This document shows, piece by piece, positions 54,175 through 62,325 of a DNA stretch of 64,000 nucleotides (position 1 is its first letter; the number at the start of each line of letters is the position of its first letter). This stretch comes from an uncultured bacterium (GTDB lineage Bacteria > Acidobacteriota > Aminicenantia > Aminicenantales > CALLJL01). The translations under genes were made by a program, and so were the position numbers. The DNA is taken from NCBI GenBank assembly GCA_938092135.1, contig CALLJL010000004.1:1-64000 (forward strand), written 5' to 3'. The notes beneath the pieces are model-generated. The model saw only the letters and a program-made list of their open reading frames with translations, did no database searches and was not told where the DNA came from.

Positions 54175-55653
54175 TCAGGCAAAGGAAAGGCTTTCTTCTT
54201 TATCTAGTTCTTCAAGTAAGGCCGTAAGAAAGCGCCAGAATTTTTCGACCGAGGGAAGATAAACTTTTTCATCGGGAGAATGGGGAAACTTAATTGTCGG
54301 ACCGAAAGAAATCATATCCATGCCAGGGAATTTTTCGCCAATCAGGCCGCACTCAAGGCCCGCATGGACTGCTTTAAGGCCTGGCTCAACCCCAAAAACT
54401 GATGTATAAACCCTTCGAGCTGTCTTCAATAAAGGAGAAGCTAAATTGGGTTCCCAGCCGGGGTAACCCCCAGTTTGCCTTAGATCAGCTCCAGCCATCT
54501 CAGCTATTGCTCGAATCATTGAACGGGTAGCATCAAGTGCTGACTTAACTGAACTCCGACTGCTACAGATTATTTTAGCTACACTGCTTTCTGTTTTAAT
54601 TATCGCTAGATTTGATGAAGTTTCGACAAGATCGGTAATTTCCTGATTCATCGCCAACACCCCATGGGGAAGAGCCATGAGAAGGTTGATTAATCCCCTC
54701 GCCGATTTAGGCGCCAGCGGCTCATCCTGGACTTGAGCCAGCTGCTTAATCGATATTTTCGCTTCGGGCTCGCTTACCCGGTATTCTCTTTTAATAGTTT
54801 CAAATTCCTTTTCAAAAAGCAAAATCACATCAGAATAATAAGAAGCATCACAAATAAGCTGAGCCCAGGCCTCTCTCGGAATGGCATTTCTTTTGCTTCC
54901 ACCTTCGATATGAATTATTCCTAGAGGTAGGCGTTCTCGGGCCGCATGGAGGAGTCTAGCTAAAACTTTGATAGCATTAGCTCGGCCAAGATGAATATCA
55001 AGGCCAGAATGACCACCCCGAAATCCAAAAATTTTTACCTCAATTAATACCCCTTTTTCTCCTTCGAGACGATGAAGAGGGAAAAAAATCTCAGAATCCC
55101 CACCACCGGCACAACCAATAGTGAATGTTCCTTCCTCCTCACTATCGAGGTTTAGCAATATTTTCCCCTTGACAAAATCAGGTTGAAGCTGGCTAGCACC
55201 AGTTAGTCCTGTCTCCTCATCGACGGTGAATAAAAATTCAAGGGGGCCATGGACTAAATCTTGGCTCTCCATTATGCCCAGAGCAGCCGCTACCCCAAGT
55301 CCATTATCGGCGCCGAGAGTTGTTCCCTTGGCTTTAAGCCAATCCCCTTCAATTTCGACCTGGATAGGGTCTTTAGAAAAATCATGACTTACCTCCGAAT
55401 TTTTTTCACAAACCATATCGAGATGAGCCTGGAGAGTAACCCTTTTTTGGCTTCTGGCTTCGGGCCTAGCCGGTTTGAAAACTACAACGTTACCTACCTC
55501 ATCTCGCTTTTTTTCTAATCCTAATAATTTGGCCTGATCGATTATATAATCACCTATAGCTTTTTCTTGACCTGAGCAACGGGGGATTTTAAGAATTTCG
55601 TTAAAATGGCGCCAGAGAGGAAATGGTTTTAGCTCCGCCAAAAATTCATTCAT
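54175..55653 (-). CDS. pepD: Aminoacyl-histidine dipeptidase (PepD, M20)
   Basis: A 492-residue M20 metallopeptidase that cleaves Xaa-His and other dipeptides, including carnosine. Metal-site regions are LQAHLDMVC, GTTLGADNGLGVAAALGIME, TVDEETGLTGA and NLDSEEEG. The lid domain region FRGGHSGLDIHLGRANAIKVL and the C-terminal VHAGLECGLIGEKFPGMDMI complete the PepD pattern. It is 160 bases from ridA and divergent from galK. A histidine-breakdown gene (FTCD) lies about 5 kb away. Confidence 0.93.
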   Translation of the reverse strand: MNEFLAELKPFPLWRHFNEILKIPRCSGQEKAIGDYIIDQAKLLGLEKKRDEVGNVVVFKPARPEARSQKRVTLQAHLDMVCEKNSEVSHDFSKDPIQVEIEGDWLKAKGTTLGADNGLGVAAALGIMESQDLVHGPLEFLFTVDEETGLTGASQLQPDFVKGKILLNLDSEEEGTFTIGCAGGGDSEIFFPLHRLEGEKGVLIEVKIFGFRGGHSGLDIHLGRANAIKVLARLLHAARERLPLGIIHIEGGSKRNAIPREAWAQLICDASYYSDVILLFEKEFETIKREYRVSEPEAKISIKQLAQVQDEPLAPKSARGLINLLMALPHGVLAMNQEITDLVETSSNLAIIKTESSVAKIICSSRSSVKSALDATRSMIRAIAEMAGADLRQTGGYPGWEPNLASPLLKTARRVYTSVFGVEPGLKAVHAGLECGLIGEKFPGMDMISFGPTIKFPHSPDEKVYLPSVEKFWRFLTALLEELDKEESLSFA

Positions 55654-55757
55654 GATAAATCTCCTTTAATTCTCTTTCTTAAATGCTGCCACAAATACCA
55701 AAGAAAGATCAACTTTTTTATTGGCTATTTTTTTATTGGCGATGATGGTTAAACTTA

Positions 55758-55787
55758 TTGACAGTTCAAAAATCCTTTAATTAAAAT
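55758..55787 (+). promoter_or_regulatory. Sigma-70-like promoter of galK with near-leaderless start
   Basis: TTGACA at 55758-55763, 18-base spacer, TAAAAT at 55782-55787. The start site would be near 55794, only about four bases before the GTG at 55798, and there is no ribosome binding site. Confidence 0.6.
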
Positions 55788-55797
55788 AAATTCCATT

Positions 55798-56955
55798 GTG
55801 CTAGAGTCACTTATCCATCGATTTGAGCAGATTTTCAATCAAAAACCAAAGGTTTATTCTTCAGCTCCAGGAAGAATAAATATTATCGGAGAACACACTG
55901 ATTACAATAATGGCTATGTCCTTCCTGCAGCTATTGAACGTCGAACTCATTTGCTTTGGGCTCCTAAACAGAATGAAGAGGTATTAGTTTTTAGCGAAAA
56001 TTTAAATCAGGGTGGAAAATTTAATCTTAAGGATCTTCATCCAAGGTCTGATCGAAATTGGCTTAAATATGTTGAAGGCATATTCTGGGTTTTAAAAGAG
56101 GAAGGAGAAGAATTGACGGGAGCTGAGATACTTATCCAGGGAGATGTGCCCCTTGAAGCTGGTTTAAGCTCATCAGCTTCTCTTGAAATAGGCCTTCTTC
56201 AAGGCCTTTTAGCATTGATTAAAAGAGAATATCCTCCGCAACAAATAGCCAAATTAGGACAAAAAGCTGAAAATGAATATGTTGGCGTTCACTGCGGCTT
56301 AATGGATCAATTTATTGCTGTTCTGGCTGAGTCCTCAACAGCCCTCTTTCTTGATTGCGAAACCCTTCATTTTGAATATGTTCCTTTACGCTTGGATAAA
56401 GAAAATCTTGTTTTTCTTGTCTATGATACTGGAGTTCCCCGTTCGTTGGCGAAATCAAAATATAATGAACGCCGGCTTGAAGCCCAGCAAGCCAGGGATT
56501 TCCTCGAAAAAAGAGGTTTCCCTTCTCTTAAAACCGCTTACCTCAACCAGCTTGAGTCTTTCGAAAAAGAGATAAATCCTTTGCTTTTTCGGCGGGCAAG
56601 ACACATTTTAACCGAAAATCAGCGGGTTTTAATGGCCAAAAGAGCCCTTGAAAGAGACGATTTTTCAACCGTTGGAGAGCTTCTTTATGCTTCCCATTCA
56701 AGTCTAAAAAACGATTATGAAGTTTCTTGTCCTGAACTTGATTTTTTTGTCGATATAGCGAGTTCAGTTTCAGGTTGTCTTGGGGCTCGATTGGTAGGGG
56801 CAGGCTTTGGAGGCTCGGCCATAGCTTTGGTGAAACAGGATGCTGTTGAAGCTTTAATTGATAAAGCTACAAGAGAAGCTTTGAAGAATAACTTTCCTAA
56901 ACCTCGGTGTTGGGTGGTTTCGGCCGGGTCCAAAGCTTCAGCCTTTTGGCTTTAA
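55798..56955 (+). CDS. galK: Galactokinase
   Basis: A 385-residue GHMP kinase that phosphorylates galactose at C1. The galactokinase signature GRINIIGEHTDYNNGYVLP (about residues 24-42), ATP loop EAGLSSSASLEIG, VGVHCGLMDQFIAVL with catalytic Asp in LMDQF, and GARLVGAGFGGSAIALV are present. The start is a GTG without a Shine-Dalgarno sequence, about four bases after the predicted transcription start. It links with the secreted alpha-galactosidase-like enzyme at 8-10.5 kb, which could release galactose. No galT or galE nearby. Confidence 0.92.
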   Translation: MLESLIHRFEQIFNQKPKVYSSAPGRINIIGEHTDYNNGYVLPAAIERRTHLLWAPKQNEEVLVFSENLNQGGKFNLKDLHPRSDRNWLKYVEGIFWVLKEEGEELTGAEILIQGDVPLEAGLSSSASLEIGLLQGLLALIKREYPPQQIAKLGQKAENEYVGVHCGLMDQFIAVLAESSTALFLDCETLHFEYVPLRLDKENLVFLVYDTGVPRSLAKSKYNERRLEAQQARDFLEKRGFPSLKTAYLNQLESFEKEINPLLFRRARHILTENQRVLMAKRALERDDFSTVGELLYASHSSLKNDYEVSCPELDFFVDIASSVSGCLGARLVGAGFGGSAIALVKQDAVEALIDKATREALKNNFPKPRCWVVSAGSKASAFWL

Positions 56956-56996
56956 ATTTTCGCTTCTATAATACCTAGAAAAGTTGTTTCAAAATG

Positions 56997-57009
56997 AATT
57001 ATTATAATT
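56997..57009 (+). promoter_or_regulatory. Perfect 13-base AT palindrome over a TATAAT before the metal transporter
   Basis: AATTAT-T-ATAATT, centred on 57003, contains TATAAT (57003-57008), a likely -10. No good -35 is seen. A metal regulator such as Zur, MntR or a DtxR relative could bind here, but the sequence is simple and AT-rich. Confidence 0.3.
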
Positions 57010-57029
57010 ATATATGAGGCCCATTATTG

Positions 57030-57962
57030 ATGATTTCAGCTAATAATAGCGATTCAAAATTAAAGATTCTGGCTCAATTCTTTCTTTTTTCAATCTTTTT
57101 ATTTTTATCTAATGATTTTTTCCCTACTTTTCCATTGAAAGAAAAAAAATCAAGTCCTGTTGTTCTTGTCTCAATTTATCCTCTTTATGATTTTTGTCAG
57201 ACTATTTCTGGCCATTGGCTGAATATTGAGCTTCTTTTGCCAGCGGGGACAAGTCCCCATCACTGGCAGCCTCGATTTTCTGACTTAATGAAAGTAGAAA
57301 AGGCTATGGCTTTAGTCTCCATTGGTCCTTCCTTAGAGCCGTGGATAAAAGATATAATTAAAATGTCGAAAAATCCCCACTTAAAGATGATTTCTTTCGA
57401 AGACTTATGTTTTCTGAGGGAAGAAGAAGGCCAACTTGACCCCCATATCTGGCTTGATTTTCATCTTGATATTGAGATCATTAATCGCTTGGCCCATTTT
57501 TTTTCAGATCTTGTCCCTGAAGCGACCGAAGAACTGAAATCACGGGCTGAGGAATATATCGAGAGGCTGAGAGAGCTTGATTTAAGCTTTGAAAAAGCTT
57601 TATCTTCTTGTCACCAGCAACGTGTCATCATTGATGGCCATGAAGCTTTTAACTATCTGGCTCGTCGTTATAAATTAAAAATTATTAGCCTACAAGGCTT
57701 CCACCCGGAAGCTGAACTTAAGTCAAGCCATATTAAGCAAATGCTTGAATTCCTAGCAAAAGAAAAAATAAAGACTATTTTCTATGAAGCTGGTTCCAAC
57801 CCGAAGTTGGCTCCTTTAATAAAGAGCAAGCTAAGAATAAAAACTCTACCTCTTTATCCAGGTCATAGCCCCATATATGACGAAAAAAGGGAAAGATTAA
57901 GTTTCATTGATTTGATGAAGGAAAACTTAAAAAACCTTAAAGAAGGATTAGGCTGTGATTGA
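57030..57962 (+). CDS. Zinc/manganese ABC transporter, substrate-binding protein (ZnuA-like)
   Basis: A 310-residue cluster A-I binding protein with an N-terminal signal segment (residues about 10-30). Metal ligands are expected in GTSPHHWQPR, LDPHIWLDF (His), IDGHEAFNYLARRY (His) and YEAGSNPKLAP (Glu). No long His-rich loop is present. The start ATG 57030 lies behind GAGG. It is first of a three-gene operon with the ATPase and permease; the stop overlaps the ATPase GTG by 8 bases. Zinc or manganese cannot be told apart from the sequence. Confidence 0.9.
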   Translation: MISANNSDSKLKILAQFFLFSIFLFLSNDFFPTFPLKEKKSSPVVLVSIYPLYDFCQTISGHWLNIELLLPAGTSPHHWQPRFSDLMKVEKAMALVSIGPSLEPWIKDIIKMSKNPHLKMISFEDLCFLREEEGQLDPHIWLDFHLDIEIINRLAHFFSDLVPEATEELKSRAEEYIERLRELDLSFEKALSSCHQQRVIIDGHEAFNYLARRYKLKIISLQGFHPEAELKSSHIKQMLEFLAKEKIKTIFYEAGSNPKLAPLIKSKLRIKTLPLYPGHSPIYDEKRERLSFIDLMKENLKNLKEGLGCD

Positions 57963-58707
57963 AAATGAGGAGTTAATTGTCATTAAAGAATTATCTTTTT
58001 ATTATGATCAAAAACCGGTACTCCTTGATATTAATCTAACGATTTGGGCGGGAGATTTTTTAGCTATTCTTGGGCCTAATGGAGCGGGTAAAACAACTTT
58101 AATTAAAATTATGCTTGGTCTGCTCCCGATAAAAAAAGGTCAAGTTTTTCTCTTCGGTCAGCCTATAAAATCTTTTAAAAACTGGCATCTTCTCGGTTAT
58201 GTTCCTCAAACAGCCACCCATTTTGATCCTCTCTTTCCGGCGACTGTTGAAGAGATAATTGCCATGGCCCTGTTTTCCAGAAAAAGATTGTGGTCAAGGA
58301 CAAAGGAAGAAAGAAAAACGATTTCTAAGATATTAGAAATTGTAGGACTTCAAGGAAAAGAAAAAATTCCTATAGGTCAGTTGTCAACGGGAGAGCAACA
58401 GAAGGTATTCATAGCTAGAGCCCTTGTCCATAAACCGAGAGTGCTTATCCTTGATGAGCCGACAACAGGCATTGACGCGGAAACCCAGCAACAATTTTAT
58501 GACATGTTGCAGCAGCTAAATATAAAAAATGGCATAACCATAGTTCTTGTTACTCATGATATAGGTATCGTCAATCGTCACATTAATCGCGTGGCTTGTC
58601 TTGAGGGAAGGCTAATATATCACGGTACCCATGAAGATTTCTGTTTCTCTGAATTTTTTAAAGAAATGATTGGCCGCGGTGACCATGTTATTTCTCATCG
58701 GCATTGA
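57955..58707 (+). CDS. Zinc/manganese ABC transporter, ATP-binding protein
   Basis: A 250-residue ABC ATPase. Walker A LGPNGAGKTTLIKIMLG (about residues 40-56), Q-loop GYVPQTA, signature LSTGEQQKVFIARAL and Walker B VLILDEPTTGID with the H-loop THDIG are all intact. Start is GTG at 57955, overlapping the binding-protein gene. The C-terminus is short and without an extra domain. Confidence 0.92.
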   Translation: MIENEELIVIKELSFYYDQKPVLLDINLTIWAGDFLAILGPNGAGKTTLIKIMLGLLPIKKGQVFLFGQPIKSFKNWHLLGYVPQTATHFDPLFPATVEEIIAMALFSRKRLWSRTKEERKTISKILEIVGLQGKEKIPIGQLSTGEQQKVFIARALVHKPRVLILDEPTTGIDAETQQQFYDMLQQLNIKNGITIVLVTHDIGIVNRHINRVACLEGRLIYHGTHEDFCFSEFFKEMIGRGDHVISHRH

Positions 58708-58720
58708 CTGGGGGATCTCC

Positions 58721-59527
58721 GTGAATATCCTATGGCAATATGGTTTTATTCAAAGAGCTCTCTTAGCTGGTTTGGCTATTGGAGTTTCTTCGGCTCTTCT
58801 TGGACTTTTTCTTCTTCTCAGGCGAGAGGCTATGATTGGTCATGGATTGGGGCATATTATTTTTGGAGGTTTGGCTCTGGCCTTTTGCCTTAATTTAGCT
58901 CCAGTTCCAGTCGCTTTAATTATTGCCATTTTGGCCTCCTTAGGCATGACTAAATTAAAATCAAGAGCTGGCTTGCATAGTGATACGGCCATTGCCATTT
59001 TCAGTAGTGTCGGTATGGCCACAGGAGTTCTCTTGGTTACTCTTGTCAACCGTTATGGAATTGATTTATTGAGCTTCCTATTCGGTGATATTCTGGCTAT
59101 TGATCGCAATGAAACGATTCTCGCTCTGGCTTTGGCTATCTTTGTAGTTGCCTTTTTATTTATTTTCTATCATCAGCTTCTTTTTCTGGCCTTTTCACCT
59201 GAATCAGCCCAAGCTTTCGGTTTGAAAACTAACCAGCTTGAAAGTCTTCTTACCATTTTGACTGCCATAACCATTGTTCTAGGAATGAAGATAGTTGGTC
59301 TCCTTTTAATGACCTCTCTTCTTGTAATCCCTGCCGCTTCGGCCCTTCAAATAGCTTCAAGTTTCCGGGCGAGTTGTTTTTTAGCTGTAATTATATCTTC
59401 CTTCTCCATTATGGCTGGCCTTTGGTTAGCCCTAGCGACTGATTGGCCGGCCTCGGCCACTATTGTTCTAATTTCCTTTCTCTTTTTCCTTGGTTCCTTT
59501 TTTAAGAGAAAACGCCGCTTTTTATAA
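58721..59527 (+). CDS. Zinc/manganese ABC transporter, permease (ZnuB-like)
   Basis: A 268-residue inner-membrane protein with about eight helices of the ABC-3 permease family. QRALLAGLAIGVSSALLGLFL, HIIFGGLALAF and LLMTSLLVIPAASALQIA match ZnuB/MntB. A GTG at 58721 behind GGGGGA gives the usual length; an ATG at 58685 within the end of the ATPase gene is the alternative. It ends one base from the convergent macrodomain gene. Confidence 0.9.
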   Translation: MNILWQYGFIQRALLAGLAIGVSSALLGLFLLLRREAMIGHGLGHIIFGGLALAFCLNLAPVPVALIIAILASLGMTKLKSRAGLHSDTAIAIFSSVGMATGVLLVTLVNRYGIDLLSFLFGDILAIDRNETILALALAIFVVAFLFIFYHQLLFLAFSPESAQAFGLKTNQLESLLTILTAITIVLGMKIVGLLLMTSLLVIPAASALQIASSFRASCFLAVIISSFSIMAGLWLALATDWPASATIVLISFLFFLGSFFKRKRRFL

Positions 59528-59528
59528 T

Positions 59529-60068
59529 TTATTTATATTCCTCAAGAAGGCCCTGAGCTGTGGCTTCAAAAATCCGATAGGCTTCCTGTCCATAAAGACA
59601 GAAAACGATAATTTTCGGATAATCATGTTTTTTTAGAAAATCAATGGCCACAGGAAGCATAATCTGACTACATCTTTCAAGGGGAAAACCAAAAATGCCA
59701 GTGCTTATGGCGGGGAAAGCGATAGATTTAATCTGGCGATCTCGAGCTATTTCCAAGCTCGCTCGAGTCGCTGAGGCAAGCTTAGCCTCTTCATCTCCTT
59801 CACCATAAACCGGACCAACAGCATGAATAACATATTTAGCTTTAAGCTGACCACCCCCAGTTATAACAGCCTGACCAACTTCTATTGGGGCTAGGCGATC
59901 ACATTCTTCTTGAATCGATGGACCTCCGAAAGTTTTTATGGCTCCGGCCACGCCGCCGCCAAGTTTTAAGTTCTTATTAGCTGCGTTGACAATGGCTTCG
60001 GTATCAAGTAGAGCTATATTGCCTTCTACAAGGCGGAGAATTTTCTCGCCTATTTTCCATTCTCTCAT
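59529..60068 (-). CDS. Macrodomain protein (ADP-ribose deacylase type)
   Basis: A 179-residue macrodomain. The core NAANKNLKLGGGVAGAIKT (ADP-ribose loop, about residues 30-48) and FPAISTGIFGFPLERC (phosphate loop) are typical. The family hydrolyses O-acetyl-ADP-ribose or removes ADP-ribose from proteins. It is the last gene of an operon, 16 bases after the isochorismatase-like gene. GGAGG precedes the ATG. It ends one base from the metal permease gene on the other strand. Confidence 0.9.
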   Translation of the reverse strand: MREWKIGEKILRLVEGNIALLDTEAIVNAANKNLKLGGGVAGAIKTFGGPSIQEECDRLAPIEVGQAVITGGGQLKAKYVIHAVGPVYGEGDEEAKLASATRASLEIARDRQIKSIAFPAISTGIFGFPLERCSQIMLPVAIDFLKKHDYPKIIVFCLYGQEAYRIFEATAQGLLEEYK

Positions 60069-60084
60069 TATGTTCCTCCAGAAA

Positions 60085-60621
60085 CTAAATTATTTTGGCA
60101 CCATAAATCTTGTCCATTCTTTTTAAAGCAAAACGATGAGCTTGGGGATCGAAGTCGGCTACTCCGCGGCGGAAAACATAAACCTTGTAGTCCCGATTTC
60201 TCAAATCTCCCACCGTGTCCATAACGCAGATTGAGGTGCAAACGCCCGTAACATAAACCTCAGATATCCGCCTCATTTTCAGGATATCTCCTAACTTAGT
60301 TTTATAAAAGGCGCTGTAGCGGCTCTTTCGAACGATAATATCTCCACGAGCCACAGGCAATTCCGGTATTATTTCTGCCCCCTTTGTCCCCTTAATACAA
60401 TGGGGTTTAAAAAGATCAAATTCTGGATCGTTCGGTCGATGGGAATCGCAAATAAAAATGACTGGGTCTCCAGACTGGCGGAAAGCCTCTATTTGTTTGG
60501 CGACAAAAGGAATAATCGAGCGAGCCTTTTCCCCACAGAAAAGAGCCCCTTCAGGCTCAAGGAAATCGCGAAGCATGTCAATAACAAGGAGAGCTTTCTT
60601 GATTTTTTTCTCATTTTTCAT
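60085..60621 (-). CDS. Isochorismatase-fold hydrolase, nicotinamidase-like
   Basis: A 178-residue cysteine hydrolase. The triad Asp in VIDMLRDFL, Lys in VRKSRYSAF and Cys in TGVCTSICVMDT is complete, and the metal-site-like DSHRPNDPEF is present, as in nicotinamidases (PncA). Nicotinamide to nicotinate is the most likely reaction. It is 21 bases after ftcD and 16 bases before a macrodomain gene. Nicotinamide and ADP-ribose derivatives are the two products of sirtuin deacetylation, so the pair could recycle NAD breakdown products; this is inference. Confidence 0.82.
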   Translation of the reverse strand: MKNEKKIKKALLVIDMLRDFLEPEGALFCGEKARSIIPFVAKQIEAFRQSGDPVIFICDSHRPNDPEFDLFKPHCIKGTKGAEIIPELPVARGDIIVRKSRYSAFYKTKLGDILKMRRISEVYVTGVCTSICVMDTVGDLRNRDYKVYVFRRGVADFDPQAHRFALKRMDKIYGAKII

Positions 60622-60642
60622 TGCCTTTTCTCCCTCCTGTTT

Positions 60643-62325
60643 TCAATTTTCGTTTTTTCCAATTTCATTATGAAGGTTTTTTCTGAGTTCGGCTACTTTT
60701 TCTTCAACCAAAAAAATAAGGCGACAAGCTTCTTCTTGGATTTTAGATTTAAAATCAAGATCCTGAACATTTGGCAGATTTATCTGGATATTGTAAAAAG
60801 TTCCCTGAGCTGCCGCCAGAGCAGCCATTAAAGCGACCCCGGCATCGGACAGAGATTTTTTATTGCCTTTGGCAATGATAATAGAAATTAATTCTAACAA
60901 ATTATGGGCTAACTTTAATCCTTCAAAAGGGACGAAGGTCGCCTCCTGATTCGCTTTTTCCAGAGCCACCTCTCTAATTTTCTGTTGCTCTTCCGTTGCC
61001 TTAGGCAATCGCAAGGCCTCAATTACTCGGTTAAAAGCGCGAGTATCTTCATCTACCAGACGAAGGAATTCATCTTTGTAATTTTGGGCAATCATGGCCA
61101 CTCTTTTCATTTCTTCCCAGAAGGCCTCATATTCTTTGCGACCATAGGTCAAATTGGCTACCATTGAGGTTAGGGATGCGGCCAAGGCTCCACAGTAGGC
61201 AGCGGCGCTACCTCCGCCAGGCGTCGGAGTATCCATTGAGAGTTGATTGGCAAATTCGCGGAGGCTGAGATTGTAAAGAAATGGGCCTGCCTCTTCAACG
61301 CGATATTCGATAATTTTTTTCTTTGGATCAAAGGGAGCAACATCATTCAGGCCTAGGGAACGAATGGCCACATAAATTAATTCTTCTTCAGGAACGCCTG
61401 GAGACTTACCCTGTTTTTCCAGGAAATATCGACCGGCCATAAGCAAGGCTTCCTTCGGGATCAAACCAACAACTTCGCTTCCAGTCACCCGAAGGCCAAG
61501 TTTTTCCGCTTCTTTTATGGCCTCTTCAAAAACTAAATGGGGTGGGGAAATTTTATAATTAGTTAAATTGATAGAAATCTGGGCACAGCCATAGTCTTCA
61601 ATATACCAACCAACGGCTTTAACATATTTGAATTTTCCTGGAATCATAACTGGCCGGCCGTCGGCATCTCGAATAATTTGACCGCTTTCATTTCTTTTAG
61701 CCCGGCCAGCTTCACGTAGATTGAGGGCAATTTCATGGGCCAGTCTCTTATCCCTGGTATTAAGATTAATATTGTATGCAATAAGAAATTCTCTGGCCCC
61801 AATAACTGTTGCCCCTGATTTGGGATTGAAAATGGCTGGACCATAGTCAGGCTGCCATTCAGGGTCTTTTAATTTCTCGGGCAGACCTTCATATTCGCCA
61901 CTGCGAATATTGGCTAGATTTTTTCTCTCAGGTTTACGAGCTGCTTCCTCGTAAAGATAAACCGGTATGCCAAGCTCCCGACCCACCCTTTCAGCCAGTT
62001 CATTGGCCAATTGAACACATTCCTCCATTGTTACTCCTGAAACCGGAACAAAGGGGCAGACATCGGTGGCCCCAATTCGTGGGTGGGCACCCTTGTGTTT
62101 TGTCATATCGATGATTTCGGCTGCTTTTTTAATGGCCCTAAAGGCTGCTTCCTTGACAGCCTCGGGTGGCCCGACAAAAGTAACAACGGTCCGATTAGTA
62201 CTTTCGCCAGGATCAACATCCAAAAGTTTCACTCCAGGCGTATTTTCAATTTCTCGGCAAATTGCTTGGATTTTATCTTTATCTCGACCTTCACTAAAAT
62301 TGGGCACACACTCAACTAGTTTCAT
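60643..62325 (-). CDS. ftcD: Bifunctional glutamate formimidoyltransferase / formimidoyl-THF cyclodeaminase
   Basis: A 560-residue fused enzyme of histidine breakdown and one-carbon metabolism. The N-terminal part (about residues 1-330) transfers the formimino group of formiminoglutamate to tetrahydrofolate; it begins KLVECVPNFSEGRDKDKI and has TKHKGAHPRIGATDVCPF. The C-terminal cyclodeaminase (about 365-555) has MDTPTPGGGSAAAYCGALAA and releases ammonia to give methenyl-THF. The fusion matches the animal FTCD layout. Its ATG overlaps the stop of the M16 gene by four bases. No hutH, hutU or hutI is in the window. Confidence 0.92.
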   Translation of the reverse strand: MKLVECVPNFSEGRDKDKIQAICREIENTPGVKLLDVDPGESTNRTVVTFVGPPEAVKEAAFRAIKKAAEIIDMTKHKGAHPRIGATDVCPFVPVSGVTMEECVQLANELAERVGRELGIPVYLYEEAARKPERKNLANIRSGEYEGLPEKLKDPEWQPDYGPAIFNPKSGATVIGAREFLIAYNINLNTRDKRLAHEIALNLREAGRAKRNESGQIIRDADGRPVMIPGKFKYVKAVGWYIEDYGCAQISINLTNYKISPPHLVFEEAIKEAEKLGLRVTGSEVVGLIPKEALLMAGRYFLEKQGKSPGVPEEELIYVAIRSLGLNDVAPFDPKKKIIEYRVEEAGPFLYNLSLREFANQLSMDTPTPGGGSAAAYCGALAASLTSMVANLTYGRKEYEAFWEEMKRVAMIAQNYKDEFLRLVDEDTRAFNRVIEALRLPKATEEQQKIREVALEKANQEATFVPFEGLKLAHNLLELISIIIAKGNKKSLSDAGVALMAALAAAQGTFYNIQINLPNVQDLDFKSKIQEEACRLIFLVEEKVAELRKNLHNEIGKNEN

